64,000 bases of DNA from Prorocentrum cordatum (GCA_963575745.1 CAUYUJ010001328.1:1-64000); one strand, 5' to 3'; positions 9,774 to 21,208 are shown, numbered from the stretch's first letter. The notes: generated by a model not told the origin, from the letters alone. Program-made: numbers and translations.

Positions 9774-11580
9774 TTAGTTCCGAATCCAATCCGTCTCGCT
9801 CTGCTTCACGGCCCGGAGCAAGTCCCTTGCGGCCACCTTGATGGAATCGCAGAGCTGCTTCAACAAGCTGTCGGTGGACTGCAACTTGTCGACATATTCC
9901 TCGATGTCCTTCAGGCCCCCCGAAGCTGCGATCTTGCCGGGGTACATCTTCAGGCCCGTCAGCGACGTGAGACACGCGGACTCGAAGGGCATAAAGGGCA
10001 TTGCCCGCAGCAAGTCGACTACCTTCGCATCGTGGACCTCGGGCAGACAGGGCGAAGCCGCGCTGGCAGGCGCGGGGGCCAGGCGGCTCCGCCAGCGCGC
10101 GCGCAGGCTCGGGCTGGGGTGCTGCAGGCGCTCCGGCGCCAGCAAGCGGCCCGTCGCCGGCGGGCGCCCCGGGCCCCTCGGGCTTCGCGCCATCGCCGGG
10201 CGCGGGCTGAAGGGCCGCATCCGTCCCAGCGGCCACATCTTGCCCGCCCCCCTCGGCGACCTCGGCTGTCGCGCCCCCTGCGGGCGTCGCGCCCGCCTCC
10301 AGCTTGACTTCAAGCAGAGGAGGCTCCATCCATGACATGGGCTCCGCTACGCGATGCAACGGCCCCGTGCCCTTGCACCGGAAGCCCAGCCACGTCTCCG
10401 CCACGTCGAGGCGCCCCCGCAAAGCGTCGCAGAAGCTGCCGTACTTGGCCTTGTCGAAGCTGCACGTCTCCATGATCTTCGCAGCGTCCGCCTCGACCCT
10501 GCGAGCCTCGTAGACGACCCCGATCAGCCTGGACTCGAACTTCCCCACTCTGGTCTCGGCATCTGAACGGGCGCGGTTACGCACGGTGACAATGTGCCCC
10601 GCAGTCCTCGTCAGCGCGTTGGCGGCCGCCCTGCCCTCCTCAAGCGAGGCGGCGCCAACCCCTCCAGCGGCCTTGTCTGCTGAGACCCCGGCAGCAGGAG
10701 TCGCGCCCACGACGCCCGCTAAAATAGTCTTCACGTCGGCGCTGCTGTTGGGCCCGTCGGCCAAGAATGCGTTCACTGGTAGGGCAAGGTGCGACTCGGT
10801 CGCGAACTTGCCGACGTCAGGCTGCTCGGTGAAGCCGTGGCGGCACTCCTGCTTCGCCCTCTCCAGCTCCTCAGCCCTCATAGGCTTGGCCTTCGTTCGC
10901 GCGTCCACGTGTTGATCCGCGTGCGCGACCTGCCGGTCGGAAGCCGACTCTGTGCCAGCCAACCACGGTGGTATCTCAATCCTTTCCCTGCTCCACGGTG
11001 GGCCCCCCTGGTCGGTGTCCAGGGTCGGGCCCAACTTCAACTCCTTCCACTGCTTTCTGCATCGAGGGGCGTCCCACTTCCTGCAATTGGACATCACCCC
11101 GCAGAAAAACTCGAAGTCCCACATGGGTTTCGTCCTCTCCTTCACGCTCTCCTTCCGGAGGCCCTCTTGACGCACGACGGACGAGACCTTGCAACCTGCG
11201 CCGCGAGCCACGCCTGGCTTCGCCCTGCCGTCGGGATACTTCTGCAGAAAGTCATCAAAAACCATGCCCTGTTTCTCAATGTCTCCCACGTTGCTCTTGT
11301 CTGCTGGGTCGCCGAAAACCTCGACGAACAGTTTAGCCTCCTCGCTCTCGGCGTTCTTCATGCACTGCTTTTGGATGCACTCGTGGGCCCGCTTGTGCAC
11401 CCAACATCGGACAGATCCCTTGGCCACGAAGTCTGGGCAATTACGACAAGTGGTGGATCCGGTTGCAAGCCTCGCCTTCTTGGCCGGTGGGCCGCCGCCT
11501 GCCTCTGATGATTGCTTGGTCACTTCCTCGCTCAATGACCAGGCGCCGCCGCCGTCTGCCGACTCGAAGTCGAAACCCAT
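9774..11580 (-). pseudogene. Zinc-ribbon-like element protein, frameshifted
   Basis: The frame opening at 11580 begins with an acidic segment and, at about residues 45-75, carries CRNCPDFVAKGSVRCW followed by VHKRAHECIQKQC. This Cys/His module (CxxC...CxxHKRAxxC) I associate with repeated dinoflagellate predicted proteins of unknown function; that is memory, not a search. The middle has Glu/Arg-rich helical stretches and Ala/Gly linkers. After about 10260 the reading continues better in another frame, which reads KVVDLLRAMPFMPFESACL, LKMYPGKIAAS and DIEEYVDKLQSTDSLLKQLC and stops at 9774. The gene is thus split by at least one frameshift or an unrecognised intron around 10080-10260. It sits between the methyltransferase (upstream) and the JmjC-like ORF (downstream) on one strand. 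No enzymatic domain is recognised; DNA binding by the Cys/His module is inference. Confidence 0.5.
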
Positions 11581-11744
11581 GCTATCTGTTGCCGAAGCGT
11601 CATCGCGGACACGGCCCCCCTCATGCGAGGCGCCCCCCGACGTGGCGAGCTCGTCGGGACGTCTCCAAACATGCGCGATAAAGTCTTACTCGCTTGAACT
11701 CGCCTGATTGTCTTGAGCCAAGAATGGCTACAGGGAGGGGGCCG

Positions 11745-11935
11745 AGGGCGACCTTCAAGAGCGAGAAACAAGGTTACCTTCATGAACGCGAAGCGCGGTT
11801 ACTTTCCAGACTGCGAAGCACGGCCTCCTCGCGATTGCGAGGCAAGGGCGCGAAGCACGGATATCTTCAATGGGGCGCGGCCTGCCTGCCATCGCGAGTG
11901 AAGCACGGCTACCTTCAAGAAGTGCCCCTGGGGCC
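11745..11935. repeat. Degenerate tandem repeat (GCGAAGCACGGNTACCTTCA)
   Basis: Four to five diverged copies of a roughly 45-bp unit with the core GAAGCACGGNTACCTTCA occur between the zinc-ribbon and methyltransferase blocks, for example near 11764, 11800, 11850 and 11912. Confidence 0.6.
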
Positions 11936-12146
11936 GACCAACACGTCTGCCCATGCGCTGCGCCCCCTGGCGCCCTGAGCGGGACGCAGCAGCAGAGGGC
12001 GCGGGCCTGCCCTCCGCCTCCGCAACGTTCACCACGGAAGCCCCCATCGAGACAGAGGCCCGCGCCGACGAGAGAGCGCAAGGCGTAGGAGGAGGAGAAG
12101 GAAGGCATGGAAGAGCAAGGGAGTAGGACGGCACCAATCACGATCA

Positions 12147-14176
12147 CTATGGCGCCCACACAGGCGGGCTCACTTGACAAACACGTTCAACTAAGACACA
12201 GCTTTTGCGTGGGACCTTGCTCGCCCCATCACGGCATCGACTCGCGCATTCGCAAGGAGAGCGGTGCATGGGATGCGACGTTGAATGAGGTATCAATGTT
12301 ACTTCTTTGTTGTGTGCACGTATGTAAGTGTGCGCATATATATACACATATAAACTGAGTGAACACACGCATGCATGCACGACGATGTATTTGTTCACGG
12401 TGTTGTCATCATCGCCATCTGACTCGGAGCACGCGTCTTCTTGGGACGTCCTGGACAGCGGGGGTCTGATGTCTTGCAGCCCTGCTCTCCGGATCAAGCT
12501 GGACAGGCCATACAAGTAGAAGGACATGAGTTGAGGTATCATCATACCGTTGCCCGTCAGAGACATCCGAGCGGCGTGACTGAGCCGATCGGAATGGCCA
12601 TCGACCCCCAACACTTTGGCATACTCAGCGTTCTCGGCCACCAGGATGGTTGGCCAACCCATGGCAAACTCCAACTCTGCATCTGTGAACACATGCTTGG
12701 TCGAGATACTTACCATGACTGCATTCTGTGTCAGCGACGACATCCACGGGCCCACTCTAGGACGCCCATTCTGGCTCAAATCAGCGACGAAACTGCCATT
12801 CACACCTGTTTTCGAACCTTCCCGATACGCACCCACAGCTCCCCAGTACGACGACAAATGCGACGGGGGCAACAGGCTCTCCAGAGAAACAGCGTCTACC
12901 TGCTCACTGGTCAAATACATGCCTCGGCTTTTCGCCATGCGTTTTGTCGATTCGGCGCGGCGGCTCGCCGAGTCGATCCTGGCGAACACGTCGGCCTCGA
13001 GCGCCGCAATTGCCCCGAAGAAACTCAAGAAATCTTGGAGTTGATCGTCCCCGCCAGCCCCAATCCAACACAGCGTGCGCATGTTGTACAAAAGCCCATA
13101 CGTTCTGGTCCGCCGCACGGGCCAGCCAAGATCCTGCGACCCAAACACCATATATTTCAAACCGTAATGGTCAGGCTTATCGTGTTTGATCATATCTATT
13201 GGGAATAATTCTAAATTCTCGAACCCAATGATATCAAAACCCATTTCGAAAACGTGCGTGCGCCATAAGTAGTACGCCTCCACGTCGTCATGGACACGCC
13301 CCAGATGCGACCCGTTGGGCGCCCAAGGTCTGCAGGGGAAGCCAGCGAAAGCAAACGTCAGGGGGCGATCTGTTTCTGGGACACTTTCCGGGTCTCTCCA
13401 TGCAATGTGGCACCCCATTCCATTGGGATGCATCAAGAAGCCTGAATCAGATTTGACTTGTCGATGGAACAGTTTGCATTTGTGTCTATTCAAATACTCA
13501 TCACTTGCATTGAACGCCGCCTCCCTCGCATCATTTGGGAGGTCCTTTGCTGGCCGCAGCCGGGACACCTCTGAACGGTGATGTTTTGGAAGGTACGACA
13601 ACAAACTGTCAAATGCATGGATGGGCTTCTTACTGCCAGACATGATAACACCCTGCCAGACATTCGAGACGTCGCACGCACGCCACAACACCAACCAATC
13701 ATCAGGCAACTTGGCCACTTGGCCCCACGCTGACGGAGGGCACAATCCAAAAGTTGGAGAACTGCCTCTGGCGACAACTTTCCGCTACAATCGCTGTGCA
13801 TCACAAGTCCTTTCTCCAGGAGAGCTAATACCCTGTGGACTCTCGCCCTGCCCAGAGGCTTGTTGGCAAAACTGTTCAGCATCAGTATAGGCCACGCAGC
13901 AAGTTCATGCAACGTGGACGGCCCCGCTGGCAAGTCTTTCGCATTGACGCGGTACTCCAGACACCCGCCAGTGACGGTGCGCAAACGCAGCAATTCACCG
14001 ACTTCGCGCGGCTCTAAACACCTGGCTGCGCTGGGGGGCAATGAAGAACATCCCGTGTCGCGGCGATCTGACCGTTTCCTTTTGGAAGCCAAAGAACTCA
14101 TAAACGCTGGACCTCGTTGTCTTGAGAAAAATGACAACGCTTGGACCGTGCGCCCAGTGAGCTCCCGGGGGCCCAA
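12147..14176 (-). pseudogene. Cytosine-5 DNA methyltransferase of a mobile element, broken by an 8-bp duplication
   Basis: Two adjacent minus-strand frames give the ordered C5-methyltransferase motifs. The upstream frame (14176 to about 13725) has a basic KRKR patch and motif I as MHSDCSGKLSPE. The downstream frame (from about 13725) has the motif II acidic strand WRACDVSN, motif IV AGFPCRPWAPNGSHLG with the catalytic Pro-Cys, motif VI GFENLELFP, motif VIII LGWPVRRTRTYGLL, and motif X SLTGNGMMIPQL preceded by a GWP segment. GGCCAAGT is tandemly duplicated at 13709-13724, exactly between the two frames, and explains the shift. The enzyme family transfers methyl groups from S-adenosylmethionine to cytosine. 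Such genes are known as passengers of retrotransposons in dinoflagellates. I see no integrase or RT next to it. The C-terminus after about 12400 runs into a CA/TA-rich stretch and is unreliable. Loss of function in this copy is likely; intact relatives may exist elsewhere. Confidence 0.8.
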
Positions 14177-14269
14177 TCCATAATGCTATAGCCCCATTAG
14201 CCTTGCTAGCCACGCGGGCCTCCTGACGCCAATGGCCTTGATGGATTACGAAGAAGGCCGCGCATCTTT

Positions 14270-14600
14270 GATGTCACTCGGGGATCCTCTTGGAGCCCGC
14301 TTGGGGCCATCTTGGGGCCGTGTTGGGGCTTGTGGGGACTACTATGGTGGATTCCAATGGGGGTGGCCTTATGGGGGGACTCCTGTGGGAGAATTTCTAC
14401 GGGGGGATTCCCGCGGGGGACTCTCCCGGGGGGCTCTCATGGCGTGGGTAACTCCTACGGCGAGCTCCTACGAAGATCCCCTCATGGACCTATGGACTTC
14501 TACGTGGGGCTCTTGTGGGAACTCATACAGGTGACTCCTCTGAGGAACTCCCGTGGGGGACTCCTGTTGGGGGGTTCCTGCGCAAGTGTCTCGTAAGGGA
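14270..14600. repeat. Degenerate G-rich tandem repeat
   Basis: Successive words such as CTTGGGGCC, GGGGGACTCC, GGGGGATTCCCGCGG, GGGGGACTCTCCCGG and GTGGGGGACTCC recur every 15-30 bp. A smaller related block is at 15515-15625 (GGGAACTCCCGCGG, GACGGGGACTACTC). Confidence 0.5.
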
Positions 14601-14991
14601 TTGTTTCTTTTCCTTCAGAAGCGATTTATTTCAGAACGTGCTGTAAGTCACCCTGATGACTTTCGGTGCACGCTTCGCAAGGGATTGTTTCTGTTGTTGC
14701 TCCGACCCTGCGGTGAGGGCCCTCTGTCTGGAGCCAGACGGCGTCGGTAACCGCACGCCGTCCGGAAGCAAAATGGGGGGGCAATTTTGTTACACCTTCG
14801 TGTCAACGGCGTGCGATTGCTACCTCCGCGCAGGCGCTGACTAAACCAAGTCGCGCACGGGCGTATGGCAGCACCAGGGTTGCAGGGGTGTGATACACAG
14901 AATTTGAATTGAAACTTGGTCTGGCTTCCGAGCCAAACAGAACTCGCACACTCCCGCCGGGAAATCTTATGGGGGCGGCAGCGCGGAGGGG
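14601..14991. other. No gene recognised
   Basis: Contains two CGCAAGGGATTGTTTCT-like words near 14590 and 14675, suggesting a short direct repeat. No coding frame with domain evidence. Confidence 0.4.
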
Positions 14992-15026
14992 CGAAACAAA
15001 AAACGTTACGTTTTTGGTTTCGCGAA
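14990..15026. repeat. Inverted repeat around AAAAACGTTACGTTTTT
   Basis: CGAAACAAAAAACG and CGTTTTTGGTTTCG are complementary with one mismatch and flank only two bases, followed by the palindrome GTTTCGCGAAAC. Confidence 0.6.
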
Positions 15027-15119
15027 ACGTTTCATTTTTCTTTGAGTGAATTAAGGAGCATACGGGTGCAACAGTCATGTGGGCACCGAACAACAGCACC
15101 TCCATTGAAACAGCCAGCA

Positions 15120-15200
15120 AAACGGCAAGGCGAAACACTTAAATTTGTACCGCGGGGCTCGCCAAGGCGAAGCACTTAAATTTGTACCGCTACACCGGCC
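15120..15200. repeat. Tandem duplication GCGAARCACTTAAATTTGTACCGC
   Basis: Two adjacent copies of a roughly 40-bp unit, each containing ACTTAAATTTGTACCGC (about 15137 and 15174). Confidence 0.7.
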
Positions 15201-15739
15201 AGCGAAACGGCCCAAAATTGAGCACAACGTCTCGGGTCCGAAACGCTGTGCTTTTACGAGTGCGACGCATTCCCCCTGCTACGCGCCCGCAAAACTCTGT
15301 CATGACGCGTTGCCGCCGCAAGCACACATCGTGCCTGATAGGCGCTGCCTGACCCGAGGAGGAAAGAGGCGCGAGGAGAAAGGAGGGCAGAGAGGGAGGG
15401 GAGGAGGAGGAAAAGACAAATGAAACCAGACTCCAGTGGGGCCAGACAAAAACATTATCTTTGGCAGGCTGCGGCAAGACAATGCCGATGCCTTTGTTTT
15501 GGCAAGCGGCCTATGTGGGAACTCCCGCGGGGGATTTGCATGGGCAGCTCCCAGAAAAGAGGAACCCCATGCATGAGCGGTTCCTATTGGAAGCTCCTGT
15601 GACGGACTCCGACGGGGACTACTCTGGCGGCGGCGCAGCCTCACTCGCCCATGACCAACAGAACGCCCGTAAGAGGCTTGCGAGTGTCTCGAAGAGGGCC
15701 TCGGAACAAAAAAGCACGCGATTTCCTTGGAACTCATGC

Positions 15740-16265
15740 AAGTCATGCGCTTTTTCCATGGAGCCAATGCAGTTCATGTGTTTCCATATGTATCCAAGTG
15801 TTTTTCTGCAATTCCATTGAAATGCTTGAATGTCAATAGTTCTGCAGCAGCCCCAACGGATTGCATGTGCTTTCGTTGTGTTTCCAGGATGTGCTGCGAT
15901 TTCCCATTAATTATGCATGAATCCCATGTGCGTTCAATGGATTTCGTTGGAAGTAATGAATGTCATGCGTGGCCCAGTTGAATCCATGAACTCCTAAAGT
16001 GCGCTCACAGGTTTCCATGTGTGTGCATTCGTTCTCACGGATTTCGGCGAGCTTCGGTACAATGCATGTGCTATCAATGCTTTGCCATACGATGTTGTGA
16101 ATTCCCATTGGGATCCAAGAAATTCATGTGTGCGAAACGGAACACCTGAGCTTGTAGGGCACTCTCATGTGTTTTCATTCGTTGCCATTGATTCCAACGC
16201 GTTTCGCACAATTCCACACGTTCTCATGCATTTCGGTGCGTTGTCAAGCTCTTCGATGAATTTCC
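15740..16265. repeat. Degenerate repeats with CATGTG core
   Basis: CATGTG occurs at 15775, 15864, 15925, 16016, 16065, 16125 and 16166, usually followed within 10-20 bp by TTCATTCGTT, TTTCGTTG or similar, and preceded by TTCCA/AATTC. Spacing is 40-90 bp. This looks like an old tandem array, with no coding signal. Confidence 0.45.
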
Positions 16266-16361
16266 GTGCAATTTGGTAAGCTCAGCCCCAACATGCGTAT
16301 GATGTGGCTCTTCCGTGAAAAAAAAAAACAGACTTTCTGCGCTGAGGCACTCGCCCTGGCA

Positions 16362-16515
16362 CGCCGCGCCCAGCGAACCGCCGAGCAACCACCAAGCAAC
16401 CGCCGAGCACCACCGAGCAACCACCGAGCAACCACCGAGCAACCACCGAGCACCACCGAGCAACCACCGAGCAACCACCGAGCCCCGCCGAGCAACCACC
16501 GAGCAACCATCAAGT
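16362..16515. repeat. Minisatellite, GAGCAACCACC unit
   Basis: About twelve tandem copies of an 8-11-bp unit (GAGCAACCACC, GAGCACCACC). Open frames over it translate the repeat. Confidence 0.9.
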
Positions 16516-17560
<1,045 letters not shown>

Positions 17561-17644
17561 ACTTGCCGCACTGAGCTGGGGTGCTCTACCGATACCCTAC
17601 AGTCCCGAGCCGAGCCGAGCCGAACCTACCCACCTCGAGATCCG

Positions 17645-17875
17645 TGTCTTCACAGGGCTCACTGGGCTCATGGCCGCACAGGGCTCATAGGGTTCATAGG
17701 GTTCATCGAACTCATAGGGCTCATAGGGCCCATAGGGCCCATAGGGCTCATAGGGCGCATCGGCCTCATAAGGCTCAAATGTTTCCAGGGCTCCCAAGGC
17801 TCATGGGACTCCTGGGGCTCATAGGTTCCACAGGCATAGGGTTCATAGGGCTCATGGGGCGCCCCCAAGGCTCCT
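17645..17875. repeat. Minisatellite, GGGCTCATA unit (block 2)
   Basis: The same 9-bp family as block 1, separated from it by about 85 bp of unrelated sequence; a short third block is at 18835-18900 (GGGCTCATAGGG, GGGCTCGTAGGG). Confidence 0.9.
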
Positions 17876-18021
17876 GGGGGCAACGTATTTTTAAGAAGGA
17901 GCACTGACCCGGCATCGATCGCCACGAAGTTGTGCACCATTTGGGCAAGTTTTCCATCCACGACCCCACAGGGCCTGAACGTTTTTTGTTGTTGCAGGTG
18001 GCGCTCCTGACGCAGGCGGCC

Positions 18022-18053
18022 CGACATTTTCTAAAATATTTAAGAAAATGTCG
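18022..18053. repeat. Hairpin CGACATTTTCT / AGAAAATGTCG
   Basis: Eleven-base perfect inverted repeat with a 10-base AT loop (18022-18032 and 18043-18053), the first of four hairpins in 200 bp. Confidence 0.8.
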
Positions 18054-18064
18054 ACGCACTGTGC

Positions 18065-18079
18065 TTACACATTGTGTAA
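18065..18079. repeat. Palindrome TTACACA T TGTGTAA
   Basis: Seven-base arms around a single T. Confidence 0.6.
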
Positions 18080-18131
18080 ATGTTGGCTGTACCAACAAGG
18101 GCGTTTTTTTTGTAGAACCAGGCGAGCGCCA

Positions 18132-18180
18132 GACACTTTACGACAAATCTCCGGACAGGGCATTTTCGTCGTAAAGTGTC
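18132..18180. repeat. Hairpin GACACTTTACGAC / GTCGTAAAGTGTC
   Basis: Thirteen-base perfect arms at 18132-18144 and 18168-18180 around a 23-base loop. Outside one mismatch, GCC and GGC extend the stem. Confidence 0.8.
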
Positions 18181-18191
18181 CGGCCTTGGTG

Positions 18192-18222
18192 GGCGGCATC
18201 CTTGTGAAACAAGGATGCCGCC
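18192..18222. repeat. Hairpin GGCGGCATCCTTGT, 3-base loop
   Basis: Fourteen-base perfect inverted repeat (18192-18205 and 18209-18222) with loop GAA. No T-run follows, so a simple bacterial-type terminator is not implied. Confidence 0.85.
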
Positions 18223-18531
18223 GCACACGCGAGCTGGAATTCTGACTTCGGAAAATGTGGTGACAAATTCCACCTGGATCGATCGCGGACTTGGGGGCAA
18301 GCCGTAACACGGCTGCTCCAGGTGATGGTGATCCGTAGAGACTTGTCCGGGTCGGAAAAACACGGCCGCCCGGAACAATACTTTACATGCTGTTTGGCGC
18401 ATCCCCATGACGCGTGATGACCACAACTCCCAGGGTCGACCGAGTTTGAGTCAACCCGCGATTGCGGTGGCCCCTCCAAGTGGCGTCGGTCACACCGGTT
18501 CAAGCTCCATGAACGACCACGTAAACTTGAT

Positions 18532-18634
18532 GGGAGAGAGTTTGGTACTGCACGTTTCGTTGCCAATCAGCCTATAGGTCGCCGCCTGAAGCAACGACCT
18601 ATTAGCAACGAAACGTGCCGCGCCAAGCTCTCCC
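18532..18634. repeat. 100-bp foldback
   Basis: Nested complementary arms: GGGAGAGAGTTTGG with CCAAGCTCTCCC, then GCACGTTTCGTTGCCAAT (18550-18567) with ATTAGCAACGAAACGTGC (18601-18618, one mismatch), then AGGTCG with CGACCT, around a loop of about 13 bases. This is a strong secondary-structure element or short palindromic repeat. Confidence 0.85.
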
Positions 18635-18995
18635 TCCAGAACCCGCGAAGACGCAACAAACTCGAACCACGCGTGACGAGATACTGGCAGCATGCACCAA
18701 GCAAACCCGGACTCACGCGAGGGCCAACTTGCAATAGGTGAGCCAACACGTGAAACCTTAGCTCGTGCAGAAACTTGCGGGACGGGCCAACATCGGGCCG
18801 CAGCTGGGTGGCCAGAAGGGCGGGCTGAAGCTCACAGCGCTCATCGGGCTCATAGGGTTCGTCGGGCTCGTAGGGGCCCACGGGACTCATCGGGCGGGGG
18901 CCGAGACACCGAGCCAGAAAATCAGACATCATAGGCTCGATCGCCTGTTGGACCAGATGAAGTAGCCGAGGCGCCGAACCAAGCCTACCACCCGC

Positions 18996-19465
18996 GGTTA
19001 TGGTGAGGTTCTGGGGGGCCTGTGCGGTGCCCTCTGGGGCCCCTGGAAAAGGCCCCAAAGGGCGCCAAACGGGCCCAAAAGGGTTCGAAAACAGTTCCGA
19101 AAGCGGTTCCATGCGGACCCTCGCACCCGGCATTTTGACAGCTGCTCAAAATGTTGGGTGCGAGGTCCCGTTCGGAGCATTCCTGAAGCTCTTTTGGGCA
19201 GCTCCTGGGCTGTCTGGAGCATTCGTGGCGTTCCAGCGAAGGCTCGGCGAGAGCCCCAAGCGGGCCCAAGGGGACGCCAAGAAGGCCCCATGGGCGGCCC
19301 CATGCGGGTTCTCGCACCTGGCATGTTGACAGCTGCTCAAACTGCCGGGTGTCCGGTCCCTTTCGGAACCTTCCTGGGGCTCTTTCGGGCCGCTCCTGGG
19401 CCCTCTCGAGCCCTCGTAGCGCCCCAACGGAGGCCAGGAGAGGACCCCGAGCAGGATGGCGTCGA
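18996..19465. repeat. Tandem duplication carrying a conserved hairpin
   Basis: Two copies of a roughly 190-bp unit. Each begins with CCATGCGG and has an inverted repeat around the identical loop ACAGCTGCT. Copy 1 arms are 19115-19137 and 19147-19168 (CTCGCACCC..CATTTTG with CAAAATG..GGGTGCGAG). Copy 2 arms are 19306-19328 and 19338-19359, more diverged. The rest is GGGCCC/CTTGG-type repeat sequence. Confidence 0.8.
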
Positions 19466-20110
19466 GAGTGATTGCCATGGTGATGATAATGACGCCAAGC
19501 TGTTGTCATGCGTGTGCAAAGGCATGGGAGTTGACCAGCAAGTGACAAATTGATGATGCCATTTTGACATAATCTCTGCGATTGTGGCATCAAGAAATGC
19601 GACATGATGCCCGTTCATTCGGCCAGCTCGACATCGGAGCAGGCATACCACGCGCGGCAGCAACGCCAGTTAGTCAGGGCGCCCGGGCACAATCGCACGA
19701 CAACATGACCAATAATAGCATAGTCAACAAGCGACTGGACCAAGAGACGAGCCTACCACCACGCTTGCGCGTTGGCACCCGTACGTGCCCAACGGCGTCG
19801 GGCGGTGGGAATGCACGGGACTCGAGATCTTGCAGACAAGCCGAATGAGGGTCCTGTTTCGGCGCATCGCGATGCGCTTCTCTGCTGCCGTGATTGTGGC
19901 AATCCAAGCACCAAAGTTTCAACATCTTCTCAACGAGCAAAGGCCCTCCATTAGCAGCAAACGAAGCAGTTCGTCTACAACTGCCAGCTTTCCCGTGAGA
20001 GTCCCAATAGCACGTCGCCTCCCAACCCCGGATAACTTCACCGCCGAAACCTCCAGACTCATACGTTTGTGTGAACTTGAAGCCCCTCCATTCCTGCGTG
20101 TGGTGCGGGA
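19466..20110. other. No gene recognised
   Basis: Mixed-composition sequence with short frames only; nothing recognised on either strand. Confidence 0.4.
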
Positions 20111-21208
20111 TCAGCAAGGGTTTCTCCTCCTCTCCTCTCCCTCCTGGACGGGATTTTGCTCAGGCAGCCCATCGGCGACAGACTTCTCGGGCGCGCTGCT
20201 GCTGGAACTGCTGCTGGTATTGCTGCTCAGCCGCGAGCTCGAAGAGCTACTGGAATCGCTCCCGGACGCGCTGCCCGACTGGCTCGCCGAAAGGGCCGGC
20301 TCCCCGAGCAGCTCGACGTCAGCCCCCAATTCAGCAGGAGCCCCCTCGCCATCCGGCTCGGGGGGGATGACAGTGTCCTTGGCGAATTCAAATTCAGACG
20401 CACCTTTCCTCCTCTTCCGCCTGCGGCGCCGAGGAGGACATTCCTGTCCCTCCAAGAGGCAAATGTAATACTGTACCGTCTGGAAGTGCTTCGCGGTCTT
20501 GCGATGCACACTCTCTTGAAGCAGGGCTCTGAAGCACGCCGGGCCCCACCGCACTTGTGCGGAAGATGCCCAGAATATCTGTTCCATGCCGCTCTCGCAC
20601 GGCACTGGTTTCGCCGAGCCCTTCGCCTGAAGCAGAGCACTTGAATGGCGGAGGGGGGCGGTCCGGGGGGGGGGCGAGGCAGAAGCCAGGCCGCAATCGG
20701 AAGCGAAAGGGGAGACAGGGAGGGGGCGGTGATTCTGAGGTGTGGCAACCTTGACATGTACTTTAGCTTTCCAACCATCGGCGACGAGCATACATAAAAG
20801 CTCGAATGTTGCGGCGGTGTGAACGTCGATACCTGCCCTCGGCTGCAAGGGGGAACTCCGCATAGACAAGGCGTGGTGCAGGCGTGCCCGAGAGAGACCG
20901 CCATCGGTGAAAGACCACGCGTCCTTGCCAGGTTCCAACTGCCGCACAATACATGCAGCGCATAACAGCGCAAGCACGCCCTGCTTGGAGTCGCGTTCAG
21001 GGTCGTTTTGATGGACAATGTATTCTGGAGCCTCGTCTGCGAAGCGGGCCTGGCCGCGCATCAAGCCCGCCAGGATGTCCTGGAGGAGCGGCCAAGAGTG
21101 CGGGCTGACACCGACGCCGCTGCACTTGTAGTAAAGTTTATGCTGTACGTCCCACGCTTTCAAAGTTTCCCTGGGGGGCGCGCCATTTCCCGCACCCCAA
21201 TCCCCCAC
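20111..21208 (-). CDS. Unrecognised protein with basic patch and Ser-rich acidic tail
   Basis: A 365-residue frame. The N-terminal 130 residues read as a compact domain, with words SWPLLQDILAGLMRG, DEAPEYIVHQNDPERDSKQ, VLALLCAACIVRQLEPG and AWSFTDGGLSRARLHHAL. A Pro/Ser-rich linker follows, then a block with GMEQIFWASSAQVRWGPACF and KTAKHFQTVQYYICLLEG, then a basic RRRRRKRRK patch that would serve as a nuclear signal. The end is acidic and poly-Ser (20170-20290). Third codon positions are G/C-rich in the N-terminal part. I do not recognise a family. The TACCCAGACATC word and CCAAGACA repeats at 21.47-21.57 kb, just upstream, also flank the element ORF ending near 47.4 kb, so this may likewise be mobile-element protein. 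The start is uncertain. Confidence 0.4.
   Translation of the reverse strand: MGDWGAGNGAPPRETLKAWDVQHKLYYKCSGVGVSPHSWPLLQDILAGLMRGQARFADEAPEYIVHQNDPERDSKQGVLALLCAACIVRQLEPGKDAWSFTDGGLSRARLHHALSMRSSPLQPRAGIDVHTAATFELLCMLVADGWKAKVHVKVATPQNHRPLPVSPFASDCGLASASPPPRTAPLRHSSALLQAKGSAKPVPCESGMEQIFWASSAQVRWGPACFRALLQESVHRKTAKHFQTVQYYICLLEGQECPPRRRRRKRRKGASEFEFAKDTVIPPEPDGEGAPAELGADVELLGEPALSASQSGSASGSDSSSSSSSRLSSNTSSSSSSSAPEKSVADGLPEQNPVQEGEERRRNPC

Noticed and set aside
8300-14600. Long terminal repeats flanking the methyltransferase cassette
   Set aside because: I compared 8.3-8.6 kb with 14.2-14.6 kb and found no matching direct or inverted termini.
18192-18222. Rho-independent terminator
   Set aside because: Strong stem but no T-run, and the genome is not bacterial.
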